From assembly GCA_037176845.1 (NCBI GenBank), contig JAYKXP010000060.1:248001-312000 (forward strand): a stretch of 64,000 nt of DNA, in the 5' to 3' direction. Made by a program: the position numbers and the translations under genes. Position 1 is the stretch's first letter. Each line of letters starts with the position of its first letter. The notes below the pieces were generated by a model, which had not been told where the DNA came from, made no database searches, and worked only from the letters and a program-made list of their open reading frames with translations. This document shows positions 53,440 through 64,000 of the stretch, piece after piece. This DNA comes from Paramarasmius palmivorus. Taxonomy: Eukaryota > Basidiomycota > Agaricomycetes > Agaricales > Marasmiaceae.

Positions 53440-55312
53440 ATGGGAATGTTCTCAGGTCTCCTCGCACTTGTACTCGCTTCAAAGCTTGTTTCAGCTGCTC
53501 CCAACGCGGGGTACACGGAAACGTGCAAGGAGATTGAGAAGCAGATTTCGTCTGCGTCTGCTGTGGCTTATCCTGGTGTGTATTCTTTCTTTTGGTTTGG
53601 TTTTTGGGAGGTGTAAGCTGATTGTGGGGTGTTTGCTAGGATCTGACCAATACACGCAAGATATTCACCACCCGTACGCGTCTTCGGCGCAGGATTCTGC
53701 GTGTACGGTTCAGCCAGGGACAGCGGAGGATGCTGCGTTAATTGTGAGTGGTTTTGGGCTATGCGACGGGTTTTCGGGCTGATGCAGGGGTTATTATAGC
53801 TTACTATTGTGGGCAAGCATCAGACGCCGTATGGTGTCAAGTCTGGTGGCCACACTACCAACCCGTAAGCATATCTCCTCGACTTCGCATGGCTATTGTA
53901 TACTGAATCACTTTCTGCAGCGGCTGGAGTTCTTCACCCGGTGTCCTCATCGTCACCAGCCGTTTCAACGGTGTCTCCTACGATCCTGCAACTAATATCG
54001 CCGCTGTTGGCCCCGGACAGACCGGAGAGCAAGTCTACCAGAAACTCGAGCCTTTCAACGTTTCCGCGGCGCTTGGACGTGTCAAGGGTGTTGGTGTTGG
54101 AGGATTCACACTCGGAGGTGGTTATTCGTGGATGACGAACCAGGTTGGGTTGTCTTGTGATACGGTGGTTGCGTTTGAGGTTGCGTTGCCGACGGGACAG
54201 GTGGTTACCGCGACGAGTAGTGAGAACGAGGATTTGTTCTTTGGTTTGAAGGTTAGTCGCTATCTGAACTACTGGTTTTATCACCTTGACTGACACGTTC
54301 ATAGGGCGGAGGAGGTAACAACCTTGGTGTGGTCACCAGGATCGATTACACGGCTATTCCTCAGCCTGCTGTCTGGGTAAGATGATTTTGTTGGGCACAA
54401 CTCTGAGGATAATGCTGAACTATCACGTAGGGTGGTCTTAACGTTTACCTCGAAGAGAACCTCGATGACCTTGCTGAAGCCATCGCAGCGTTCGAGACTA
54501 GCAACCAAGACCACAAGGCTGTCATTGGTGTTACCTACGCTTACGATCCATCACAAGGAGGATTGTTCGCGTCCGTGTTCTTCTACTACCATGGCCCGAG
54601 CGCTCCCGCTGGAACATTCGATGCTCTCCTTGCTATCCCGGCGGCATCCAGCACTCTGATGACGAGTTCTCTCACCACTTTGGTCAGCGCATTTGTTGTT
54701 AACCCGCCGGTACTTCCTAGGCAAGTATACCTGCTCAATGGAGGACTTTCTTTGGCTAACATTTTCCCAGGACATTATGGCGTTCCGTCTCAATTACCAA
54801 GTACTCGGTGCCTGTCCTCAAGACTATCGCTGCTCAGATTAAGGTAACGTTTGATCTAGAACATGAAGTTGGACTGTCGATACTGAAAACTCCTTTAGCT
54901 TCACGGCCCCGAAGCCTTTGAGCGCTCCGCTACCCAGTTCACCATGGCTGTCGAGCCGCTCAGCCAAGATATCTTTGACCACCAACCCAACGGTCCTGCT
55001 GCCTACTACCACGAGCCCGGAACCTTCTTCGCACCATCTGTCGTCAGTCTTTACTGGCTCGATGACACCCAAGACCAATGGTTCCACGACACGCTCAAGG
55101 AAATCAACGCCAATGTGGCCAACTTTGCCGCATCCGCTGACGGAGGATTCCAGCCTGTGTTGCCTCCTGATGTTACACTGTACCCCAACTACGCAGCATT
55201 TGACACCCCGACCAGTTCGTTGTTCGGCCCTAACCTGCCTCGGTTGAGGGAGATCCAGGCCAAGTATGATCCTAATGGTGTTACCAAGCTCACTTCGGGA
55301 TGGAAGTTCTAA
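53440..55312 (+). CDS. Secreted FAD-linked oxidase (BBE/PCMH type), copy 2
   Basis: Eight exons, about 500 aa, with the same seven intron positions as the copy at 46309 and very similar protein sequence. It has a signal peptide (ending KLVSAA), the covalent-FAD segment SGGHTTNPGW, GVGVGGFTLGGGYSW and the C-terminal YPNYAAFDTP ... RLREIQAKYDP tail. Differences cluster in short patches, for example SSENED for STSNED and FETSNQDHKA for FELNNEDLKA, so both copies appear to be under selection for function. Role as for copy 1: extracellular oxidation of an unknown substrate with H2O2 release. The two copies lie 5.3 kb apart in the same direction, separated by the minus-strand NACHT gene and remnants. 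Confidence 0.9.
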
Positions 55313-56524
55313 AATTTTGATTCGTGATTTAGAACGTATATATTCGTATTTCATTCGTTGCATCTTTTTTCATCGTTACATTACACTACAATCGAATTAC
55401 TACAACGTGCATTATTTATCTAAATGTATCTGAATACAATAACATTCCCCGCCCGAATTTTGACCACAGCTGCACCTCGGTGCAACCTCGGCGAAACCGT
55501 AGCTTTCGAATTCTCACGCGCGTCTCTTCTCCGGATCTTCCACCTTCAGAAAATTTTCTCTCTACAAGTCCTGATTCAAGACATTCATCAAACAGTCGTT
55601 ACACAGTCCTGGAATTGAGTTCATTAGGAATAAATATTGTAGGTTTGCAGTGCGCCTGGTGCGTCACTGTTTCTTTCCGAGAGCTTTCATCCACTGACAA
55701 CCCACTACGTTTTCTAGACGACACTCGACGTGTTGCTTTATCAATATACAAGCAATGAATCATGATTATCATTCCAAACTATTGAACAGTAACAATCTGA
55801 TACCACAACATTGGAGATACTCCCTTGCCGCCTTATCAAGTTCGAAGACCACCGTTCTTCTCCCATTCGAAATTGGAGTTAGAATAGACTAGGTGATTCT
55901 CTTGCGACTAGAAGTAGTCCCTTAGATGGTTACTCGATCGAAGAATTCGAAATCTAGGACCAGCGGTGGTTATGGTGCAGTTTACGGAGATAACTCGACA
56001 TACTACTTAAGAATAGATATGGCATGCGTTTGAAGGCCTTACTATGCCGATGGACCCGCTCTCGGGAGTGTTTGACTGACGGAGATGCTTGCTGTCGCGG
56101 TCTTCCTGGAAACAGGGTGTTTTATCCCACCACTACCGCCGCCGCCGGGTATGTTGCTCGCTGTAGTTTTGTCGTGAACTCATAGCTTTTACAGGGAACC
56201 TTGTTCATAGCAGAAGCGAGTCGTTGCATATGATGGTTACCGATACCTTAGTCCCTCCGTCGATCTCAGTTCGAGTCTGTGACGCTCTTTGTGCAGAAGT
56301 CATTTTACATGCCAGAAAAGCGACCGTGTGTGATGGGGTGGCGCATATATTATGGACAGATCTCATTCGCCCCGCTTGGCTATCACTATGAACGCAGTGA
56401 AGATGTGCAACCGGAACCGGCGAGGTTGACATCTGCCTATGATAGCACCCTTGCTCTTGTTGCAATCGATTTAGCACATTGAAGGCTTTCACGAATCAAC
56501 ATAGCTCTGGATCCCTGTCACTTT
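55313..56524. other. Intergenic region, no gene seen
   Basis: About 1.2 kb. Open frames around 55424-55758 and 56205-56492 lack family features or splice partners. Confidence 0.4.
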
Positions 56525-56530
56525 TATAAA
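56525..56530 (+). promoter_or_regulatory. TATA-like box of the membrane-protein gene
   Basis: TATAAA lies 49 bases before the start codon at 56574, a plausible core promoter. Confidence 0.45.
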
Positions 56531-56573
56531 CCTTCTCGAGCTATACGAGCTCGCCGCAGAGCTCTGTATTATA

Positions 56574-58029
56574 ATGGTCTCGGACAACTCCCGAATACTC
56601 GCGCAAATCTCCATTACTGCAGTGAGTTCAGGGTTATTTTGGTTTTCCGAGGCTCATTTGTTCTTTAGGTTCAGTTTTTCTTCTATGGTTTGAGTCTTTA
56701 CCGCAATAAGGGCTGGTGTTAATGTTTGACTCAGGTTTGCACACCATGCTATTCGGGCTCTGCGCATATATTCTTTCCAACAAAGCAAAAGAATTTCCAC
56801 GATATAAATTACAGCTAGCTGCTGTCGTTCTGTTGTTTTTGCTCTCGACTGCCAATGTTGCACTTTGTTTGAGCGCCGATGTGCTTACATGGTGTTTTAG
56901 GTATGATTTTTAGATTGTCTGGTACGTATCTACTCTCGCCATACTCACTGAATCATAGTTGCCAGTCAAGGGCCCAAGCCAATCAGATATATTTCGCAGG
57001 GATCTATCTTAATCTTGTCTCAAAGTATGTTCCAAGCTACTTTACATCTGTGTCCGTACTCAAGTTACACAGTGCCATTGCAGATCTCATTCTTGTGAGG
57101 CTGTCCTGTTTTTGTAATTTATATCCAAGGTTAAGCGACATACTACGCGCTTTCAGCTAAGGCGGTGCTATATATTGTGGGGAAGAAGCTGGACGCCTAT
57201 CATTCCATCGATCGTCATCGCTGTGGTAAGCCATAGTAAGTGTCTTTGACCTTATTTACTCAAGCTTATGATAATTTGGTTCCAGCCTCTGCTTTGGTCC
57301 TGACAGCCTGGTTTCCTCCTCATGCGTTGGGAAACACTGCTGGGATAGAGACGCACACTTTCGTAGGCGTGGCTGCCGGTATCGCTGGATTGGTCATTGG
57401 ATTCAACAACCTACTTCTATCTTTCCTCATAGGTCTGTTTGTGAAAGCTCAAAATCATCATCACGGAGGCTAAAGGAAGATTACGATTATAGCATTCCGC
57501 ATCCTGAGTTTGCTTCGAGAAATAATGCCCTTTTTGCGATTACAACCCAGGAAAGTGTATAGGATAGTGATAGCTGCTTCGTACGTGTTGGTAAATGTTT
57601 TATCCGATTATTTGGGCTAACCTCCTGTTAGGATTGAATCGGGACTGGCGTACTCAATTTGCACTAGCATAGCCGGTATACTGGTGGTCGAGCTAACATG
57701 GCCGAGGCCTACTCCGCACAATTATACCGAATTTCATATCCAAGCCACTGTTGCACGATTGTCAGTACGCATTCTTTCCTCGATTGTGGTGCGTCTCTAT
57801 ATTCATTTCGCAACAAGAACCTCATCTGTGCGTATAGGGAATCGCCTCAACCAGCATTATAGTTTGGGTAACTCTGGGAATCAATTTGGGCGACGCTGAG
57901 ACTGCAATGCCTCCAGACTTTTCCTTTCGGAATGTCCATGAGCTTTCTCAGATCGAGAGGAATACTACCCTTGATATCGCTCGCGAAAATGTGGAACAAC
58001 AAGATATCGCTGTGGATTCTGCATCTTAG
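56574..58029 (+). CDS. Multi-pass membrane protein (basidiomycete orphan type)
   Basis: It is pieced together from at least eight small exons and gives roughly 300 aa. Hydrophobic segments in order: ILAQISITAVQFFFYGL, LQLAAVVLLFLLSTANVALCL, IVIAV joined to ASALVLTAWF, GVAAGIAGLVIGFNNLLLSF, and GIASTSIIVWVTLGINL. This suggests six or seven transmembrane helices with a 50-residue polar C-terminal tail (ETAMPPDFSF ... AVDSAS). The motif RRCYILWG before the middle helices is typical of a large agaricomycete family of polytopic proteins of unknown role, placed by some in receptor-like groups. No signalling motif is visible. Individual exon edges are approximate, although the first three exons and the last exon are in phase. 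It converges with the M28 peptidase gene. Confidence 0.65.
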
Positions 58030-58143
58030 GCGCTGCGATCTCGTCATAGCCACAAGAAGAGCCTACTGTATCACTTGATATTCATCCGTACACGATGCTT
58101 TAATTCTCGTTACACGTATTACCCAGAACCTGTAACTAAAGCA

Positions 58144-59547
58144 TCACGCGCTCAATTCATATGCAGCTGCAACCGCCAGCTTGACGAATTCGAGCGAGTG
58201 CGTCCACGAGAAACCAGCAACTCCGGTAGTGTCGTGGTCTGTGTGGATGTTGGGATTATAGTTTTCGGCCACAAAATTGGCTTCAAAGGGAAAGGCTGCT
58301 GGGTATCCGACGCTGTTCCAGCTAGCATGGTCAGAGCAAGCGTAACCGCACTGTATAACGTTTCTATAATTATGTGGCCTCGATCATCATAAGTGGAAAG
58401 CTCACCGGGTCATCCGATGGATCAGCAGGAATAGTATTGTAGGCAGCGATGACGAGCTTCAGGAATGCATTCAGGCCTGCGTCGATGTTATCGGTGATGA
58501 GGGAAATGACTTCTGGGGTGCTTGGCTTGAAGCTGAGCAGATTAACAGTTACTATGAAAACTAGCTGGCAGAGTAAATGGCTACTAACTATCCGGTCATG
58601 TCAAACTGTACCATGGCCTTAACTTGGACACCAGTATTCTTGTAAGAGGTGGCAATGTCGTGTGATCCAAGCAGACCAACTTCCTCGGCGGCGTACCAAT
58701 GGAACTCGAGAGGCCCGGGAGTCGAAGGTTTGAAGCCAGCGGCGACGAGAGCGCGGAATGCTTCAATCAAGTTGACGGTCCCAGTTCCGTCGTCATCTGC
58801 GCCTGGTGCACGACCATTGACCGGATTTGCCATGTTAATGGAATCCAAGTGTGCACCAACGATTGTTACCGGTCCTGAGGCTGACCCAGCGATACGTGTA
58901 ATAACACTACTCGTAGATTGCGCGAAGTTGTGCTTGAATTGAGTGACGGTGATATCAGCACGTCCGGTAGCAATCTTGACAACGATGGGACCAGTTAAGC
59001 CGCCGTAGTGCGGAGTGGACGATTAGTACTCACAGTCTTTGCTCTGTTCAAGACCCAATCGCTGGCTTGTACGCCAGTCGCAGTGGTGTATTAGCGGTTG
59101 TTGAAGGCGGTGAAGGTAGTGAGATCAGCTTGCATGTTAGGAATGGAAAGCGTGGCGAGGATTGGTTTGACTTGAGCGGTGTGGGAAGGAGGAGGATCTG
59201 AAAGTTCTAGTCAGAAACCGCTCCGTGTAAGGTCAGTATACTTCAGATACTCACAAGTCGTCAGGGTAGCCAATGATTTGGTGGATGTCCAGTTCCACTG
59301 AGCCTCGTAGACATATGTAACATCGAACTGTTGAAAATGTGAGTCTGAGTGGCCCTGCGTGCACGTAGACGATGGTGAGCTTCTCCTCTTCGGTCTTCCA
59401 CACGGGGTCGGCATCGTCGGACAAGGTCAAAAGACGGAGACCTTGTGCGGCATTCGTCTCGATCTCGTCGTGAGTTATGTTTCTGGCAGCCCTTGCCACC
59501 AACGGAAGACCGATTGCCAGAATGGAGAAGAATGACTGAAGTTTCAT
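58144..59547 (-). pseudogene. Secreted M28 family aminopeptidase with in-frame stop
   Basis: Starts MKLQSFFSILAIG, a signal peptide, at 59547. M28 metallopeptidase motifs follow: VGAHLDSI (metal His and Asp), GADDDGTGT (bridging Asp), AAEEVGLLGS (catalytic Glu-Glu), QFDMTG, and IHTDHDTT (last metal His). The C-terminus at 58144 is intact, so all zinc ligands are present. However, after TAFNNR a TAA codon at 59093-59091 interrupts the frame where homologues read Tyr, and no intron can remove it. An unusually short 37-nt intron (59364-59328) also sits in the N-terminal part. The family cleaves N-terminal residues from peptides outside the cell. As read, only about 100 residues would be made, so this is a recent pseudogene or a sequence error. 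Confidence 0.8.
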
Positions 59548-59608
59548 AGCGAACAAGGTTGAGAGGGCTGGAAGTAGACCTTGGATTTTGGACCGTTGGT
59601 TTGTAGGC

Positions 59609-59616
59609 TTTTTATA
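59609..59616 (-). promoter_or_regulatory. TATA box of the M28 aminopeptidase gene
   Basis: On the minus strand TATAAAAA lies about 65 bases before the start codon at 59547. Confidence 0.5.
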
Positions 59617-60732
59617 GCGTCAACAAGCCACTTCGATTTCTTTCTCATGTCATGTTAATAGCACGAGCGGTATCCTCCAGCAGGATGAATGCAGAATATG
59701 TGTTTGATCCCTGTCCGTCGGAGGACGTGACACCACAACTAAATTGTGGGTATGAACATCGTGTGCGGTTGACATTCACAAGCCCACTAGATTTCAAAGG
59801 ACATGTATAGGAACGTTGATCTTATTGTGCGCGTGCCTTGGCTTATAATGGCCGCAACGATGTGCAAGGGGTAAACGCACGACTGGCATATAGCAGTACA
59901 TCCCATAACGGGCATAGCAAGAATTGTGTTGGGCGCACAAGAAAATTTCAGTATCACATCTTAGGGTCATGAGAGCCTCAATTCTTACATTTCTGTTCGT
60001 CAGGGTCGGCCAGGACTGGGCATATCTCAACGGTGAATATAAACCTTTACGCTCTGGTTTGAGATACCAAATGGAGAGGGAAAGTCCAAGTAGAATGTCG
60101 ATGTTCCAGAGTTCTGGAAAGACAACTGAGAGGCTCACGGAACGGCAGATCTTGCTCAGAAAACCCGGATAAGCGAGAGGGAAAGCCAGAGTGGAGGAGC
60201 ATACCTCGTTGATGCCACAACAAGCCCACCAAATCTTGTAAATCCGAATGTTCCCCGTAAATTTCCAGCCTAGTCTACAATGATATTTTCCCGAACGGCC
60301 TCTGGAATAACGGGAGTCCTACATCCCGGATTTTTCCTCCAAGTTTCGCCTTCTGACTTTAGTATAGTGTATCTTTTCCTACCACCTCCATAGCCTCGTC
60401 GATCGGGCGTATGTCTGTAAATGTCAAAGAAAATTTGCGCCAAAAGTTTGAGGGCAGTTGTTTCATCACGGTGAGCAGAAGAGGTGCAAGATGGGGGCAG
60501 TTGCAAGAGGAAACACCAGAATACCCACGAAAATATTGGGCGCTTGATCACCTCACCTCAACGACTCGACACTCGCAGCCATGACCAAATCCATCTACCT
60601 TCGGCCTCACTTCCGCCTATTTCAATTCAATTCTGTGTATGTGGTCATGACATGCTTGACAGCTTGAACGACACGTTGCTCTCTTCGCCAGCTCTTCACG
60701 CATCACTTCGGTGCTTCGACGATAATCGTTGA
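59617..60732. other. Divergent intergenic region, no gene seen
   Basis: About 1.1 kb between the M28 gene (minus) and NACHT protein 3 (plus). Open frames on both strands are short and featureless. Confidence 0.4.
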
Positions 60733-63669
60733 ATGTGGATCTTCCAAAATTTGCAACAGTTATGGCGGAACATCGTCCCCGACCAATACACTCTACCTTC
60801 CAGTTCAACATCCCCCATACCCGCTCGACAGCCCTCCAGCATACGTACGTCGACCCCGCCTACGGGAGTTACTGTGGGCGGTGACCATGAATCAACAAAA
60901 TCACCCCAGTATTCGTCGGATTCTAGTCCTCATATCCCACTACCCACAAAGCCCTCGACCCCTACTGCCAGTCAACGATCCTCGCCTGCATCTACTATAC
61001 CTACGGGCATCAACGTGAATGGTCCACTCTCACGAGTGAACCTCCATCTTTCCAATGTCGATTCCAATGGAGGATTTGGGCACATCATACAGGGGGATCA
61101 GATTAATAACTTTTACAAGAACGAGAATGGTGAGTTTTGTGACCTTGCTTTCTTCAACACAGCTCATTTTCCTATAGAGTCGAGAGCATTCGAACGCTTG
61201 GCTAAAAAGGCCGCCCCCAACGCATGCTATGACTCCGAACAGCGTTATCCTCCACCTAATTGTCACGCAGGCACTCGCCTCCAGATGATCGCTGATATTA
61301 GCAACTGGGTCGAGGACAGGTCGAAAACTGCCAGCGCTCTTTGGCTTCACGGGACGGCAGGGTTGGGCAAGTCAGCGATTGCTCAGAACATTGCTGAAAA
61401 GTACGCTGTATCTGGGATCCTCGGCGGCGCATTCTTCTTTTCGCGAAATGATAGCACTCGAGATAACATAGGTCCTTTTGTCGCCAGCCTTGCGTACCAG
61501 TTCTGCAAAGCAGGATCACCTTTACACAAGGCCCTTGGTCCTAAAATCATCGAGGCAGTCACTTTGGACCCCAATGTTTTCCACACAGCCTGTGAAAATC
61601 AACTTCGAAAGCTAATCCTCGAACCATGCTCCAAGGTCATCGAACCATCATTGCGAAACAGTTTCCCATATCTTCTCATTATCGACGGTCTCGACGAATG
61701 CATTAAAGCATCTGAACAGGAGAGGGTATTGAAGATCCTCCGAACGTTGCTTGCCACGCATTCTTTTCCGAGGTGGAATATCCTCATATGTAGTCGTTCC
61801 GAGCCCCAGATTCGTGACGTTTTTGATCGAACCTTCGTTGGCATCCTTCGTCTCTTCGACATGAACACTTCGGAGGAGTTGAATCGTGATATCGCTCGAT
61901 ACTTCAACGATGAGTTTTCGCGACTCAGAAGGAAGTATCGAAGGGTCTTGGGGATAGAGGGGGCTGTGTGGCCTGAAGATCATGTCATCGACGAGCTGGT
62001 TCGGAGGGCCGATAAACAGATGATCTTTGCAGTCACGGTAATCAGGTACATCGATACCCCGGACGAACTTCCCCAGGACCAGCTGGAGACTGTCCGTTGC
62101 ATCGTTGTCGAGACCGGCACGGGTTCCCCGTACTCAGCGTTGGATACGCTCTATCACCAGATCCTGACAATGTGTGGCAAATGGGAGAGAGTGCAGCCTA
62201 TCCTTAGGCTACTGGTTTCACCCCATGTGTTGCCAAACTCCTACAGTTTCGATTATGACAATTGGCGATCTCCCGTGATGATTGCGCAGCTTTTGAATCT
62301 CAAGGAGGCAGAGGTATACATGGTGCTGGATAGACTCCATTCAGTACTCCGACTTCCGCGCGATGTCGAGGACGACCAGGATGACCGTGGCACATCCCGC
62401 CTTCCCTTTATGGACGACTCCGAGAATGTACACATTGCTCACGCTACATTCAACGAATTCCTCGTCGACCTCAATCGATCTGCACGTTTTCATACTCCAC
62501 GAATGTCAAACTCGGAGTATTACGATTGTTGCGCTACATCCTCGCTCAAGACGTTATCGGATTTCGCCCAGTGTTATCCTCCTTACCATTCGCAATCTTT
62601 CCCCAAGGCTCTGTCGGTATGGGAGAAGAAAAGAAAGGACATAACAAGTCGGAAACTAAGCACCTTCATAACCTGTGGATGGCTAATCTGCAAGGAGGTG
62701 ACCATTCCCGCGAGTCTCGCTCTCGTTCAAGCCCTGTCAATGTTCGATCTTTACCCTTTTATGACTTTGGCGGAATCTTGGGGTCTAGAGAGGCGTATGT
62801 CGCGGTACCCTTTTTACGTCTCCCTTCGGAAACAGATCAAATGGGCCAAGGTATGTATGTCAAGTTGCCGTCGCTCTCTGCATCTTCTAACCCAAAGGTT
62901 TCAATAGACTCAAGGTCCAACTACCTCATTCGCCAAGAAACTCACATCGTTTGTGTCAATCGAGGAGTATTACGTCGCCTTTCCTCCAGACACTAAGGGA
63001 AACGTGGTATTTCATGGCAGCTTTCACGCAGAATCACTACTTTGGTACGGCAACGAGAAGATCGCGAATGTCTGCAGGGAAATTCCTCGACCGCCCTTTC
63101 CATTCCACGTTCCTCACCTTTTGATACTGCCGCCTGCTTCCTCGCACACCTCAGCCACGGTTCCGGATGATTGGATAGTCGTACGGATCACAAAGGATAA
63201 TGCGAAGTCCTGCTCAAGGGCAGATGAAATATATGATTGGGACGAGGAAATGTTCATTCGCGATATCAGGAATAATACTCGTGAAAGTGTTTCGTTAGGC
63301 TCAGCCAAGGTGTGGCATCTTTACTGATTCTGTATTTCAGTTGAGCTGATGATTTGTCTATCGTATGTATAGGAAAGGGATTTGATTTATATCAGAAAAC
63401 TGGTCAAGGAGCGCCTGGAAATCGTTCGTAGGCTTCCATTGGCATATGAAGATGGTGTCGATCCCGAGAGTTTTTGGTCATGGGTCGATGGAATCGAGGC
63501 CAATACCAACACCTATGACCCAGAGACCGACATGGACACGGTCATAGATTCCGATGATTCAGAAAGATTCGATGATTCAGATGATTCAGACGATTCAGAC
63601 GATTCAGATGCTTCAAATGCTTCAGACTCGGACGGTTCAGATGATCACGATGATTCAGAAGATTATTAA
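60733..63669 (+). CDS. NACHT-domain STAND (NLR-like) protein 3
   Basis: Four exons (60733-61129, 61178-62850, 62908-63309, 63373-63669) sum to 2769 nt, 922 aa. Intron 1 is 48 nt without a stop, so an unspliced reading hides it; the paralogues show it is real. Exon 1 has a Ser/Pro/Thr-rich linker and then GGFGHIIQGDQINNFY. The NACHT core has Walker A GTAGLGKSAIAQ, Walker B IIDGLDECI and CSRSEPQIRDVF. The C-terminal domain (SIEEYYVAFPPDT, LILPPASSHTS, DDWIVVRIT, DLIYIRKLVKERLE) matches the other two copies and ends in an Asp/Ser repeat tail. It is the only one of the three with the long N-terminal linker. The role in cell death or non-self recognition is inferred from the family. The gene is intact. 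Confidence 0.9.
63550..63662 (+). repeat. Short tandem repeat encoding an acidic Asp/Ser tail
   Basis: A 9-base unit, GATGATTCA/GACGATTCA-like, is repeated about ten times with variants. It is in frame and codes for DDS/SDD repeats at the C-terminus of NACHT protein 3. Repeat-number change would alter tail length without shifting frame. Confidence 0.75.
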
Positions 63670-64000
63670 CACGTCAATCACTTGCCCTACATTTGCTGGC
63701 GTTGTGTTATCCCTCTTTAGGCTTTTATACCCCGTTGGTTCGACTTCGCTACCCATCCTTCACCATGAGTATCCCAACATACTATCACGGTCGTTCTCAT
63801 GCAAGCAGTAACACTGCATCCACAACTGCATGGGAGTATTAGGCCAATCTGACGCAGCATGCACCGTTCACACCAACGCGTTATGTTTTTCACCTCATCG
63901 ATAGTTTCCTTTCATGTCATTTGGATGCACATTTTACAGCTACCTCTATACTTTCCCTTTCACCACTCGCCTTCTCTTGCTCCTTAAAACTCTTCACCAA
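63670..64000. other. 3' flank of NACHT protein 3, no gene seen
   Basis: A T/C-rich sequence up to the window edge, probably the 3' untranslated region and the start of the next intergenic region. Confidence 0.4.

Noticed and set aside
1..64000. CRISPR array, tRNA, rRNA or LTR pairs
   Set aside because: No regularly spaced repeats, no cloverleaf or ribosomal sequence, and no long direct terminal repeats were noticed on reading both strands.

Overview
This is eukaryotic nuclear DNA, most likely from a mushroom-forming basidiomycete (Agaricomycetes). Genes on both strands are cut by many GT-AG introns of about 45-80 nt. The families are typical of agaricomycetes: NACHT-type STAND proteins, expanded F-box-like and orphan families, a Helitron, a class I terpene synthase, secreted FAD-linked oxidases and an M28 aminopeptidase. 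Exon joins given here were rebuilt by hand, by keeping phase and by comparing paralogues in the window. Where a model sums to a multiple of three I treat it as good.

Layout. 0.8-3.3 kb: NACHT protein 1. 3.9-7.8 kb: a C2H2 zinc-finger protein and an unrecognised 682-aa protein. 8.1-26.4 kb: an accessory region of multi-exon orphan genes, including an F-box/nucleotidyltransferase-like protein (minus), an F-box/leucine-rich-like protein, an 'ESYPR' protein, several small acidic or unknown proteins, an 18.5-20.9 kb gene of many small exons, and an 11-exon, 1173-aa protein ending in a degenerate JmjC-like domain. 26.6-34.5 kb: one intronless reading frame for a Helitron Rep/helicase with a C-terminal cysteine-protease-like domain, clearly more AT-rich than its flanks. 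36.3-41.7 kb: second copies of the ESYPR and nucleotidyltransferase-like genes in mirror-image order, plus a third nucleotidyltransferase-like gene. 42.1-43.9 kb: an RNase H1 N-domain protein and a protein-kinase-like protein. 44.1-48.2 kb: a terpene synthase and a secreted FAD-linked oxidase. 48.5-51.0 kb: NACHT protein 2, frameshifted. 53.4-55.3 kb: a close second copy of the oxidase. 56.6-59.5 kb: a multi-pass membrane protein and an M28 aminopeptidase with an in-frame stop. 60.7-63.7 kb: NACHT protein 3.

How the parts relate. The three NACHT paralogues share an N-terminal glycine/GDQIN-type motif on its own exon, the NACHT core, and an unnamed C-terminal domain. They look like a family of cell-death or allorecognition STAND proteins. 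The terpene synthase and the two oxidases could form a small secondary-metabolism locus. The 8-41 kb block looks like a fast-evolving island around a Helitron. Its best candidate for something undescribed is a divergent two-gene module (nucleotidyltransferase-like plus ESYPR protein) present twice in inverted orientation around the Helitron. No rRNA, tRNA or CRISPR array was seen.
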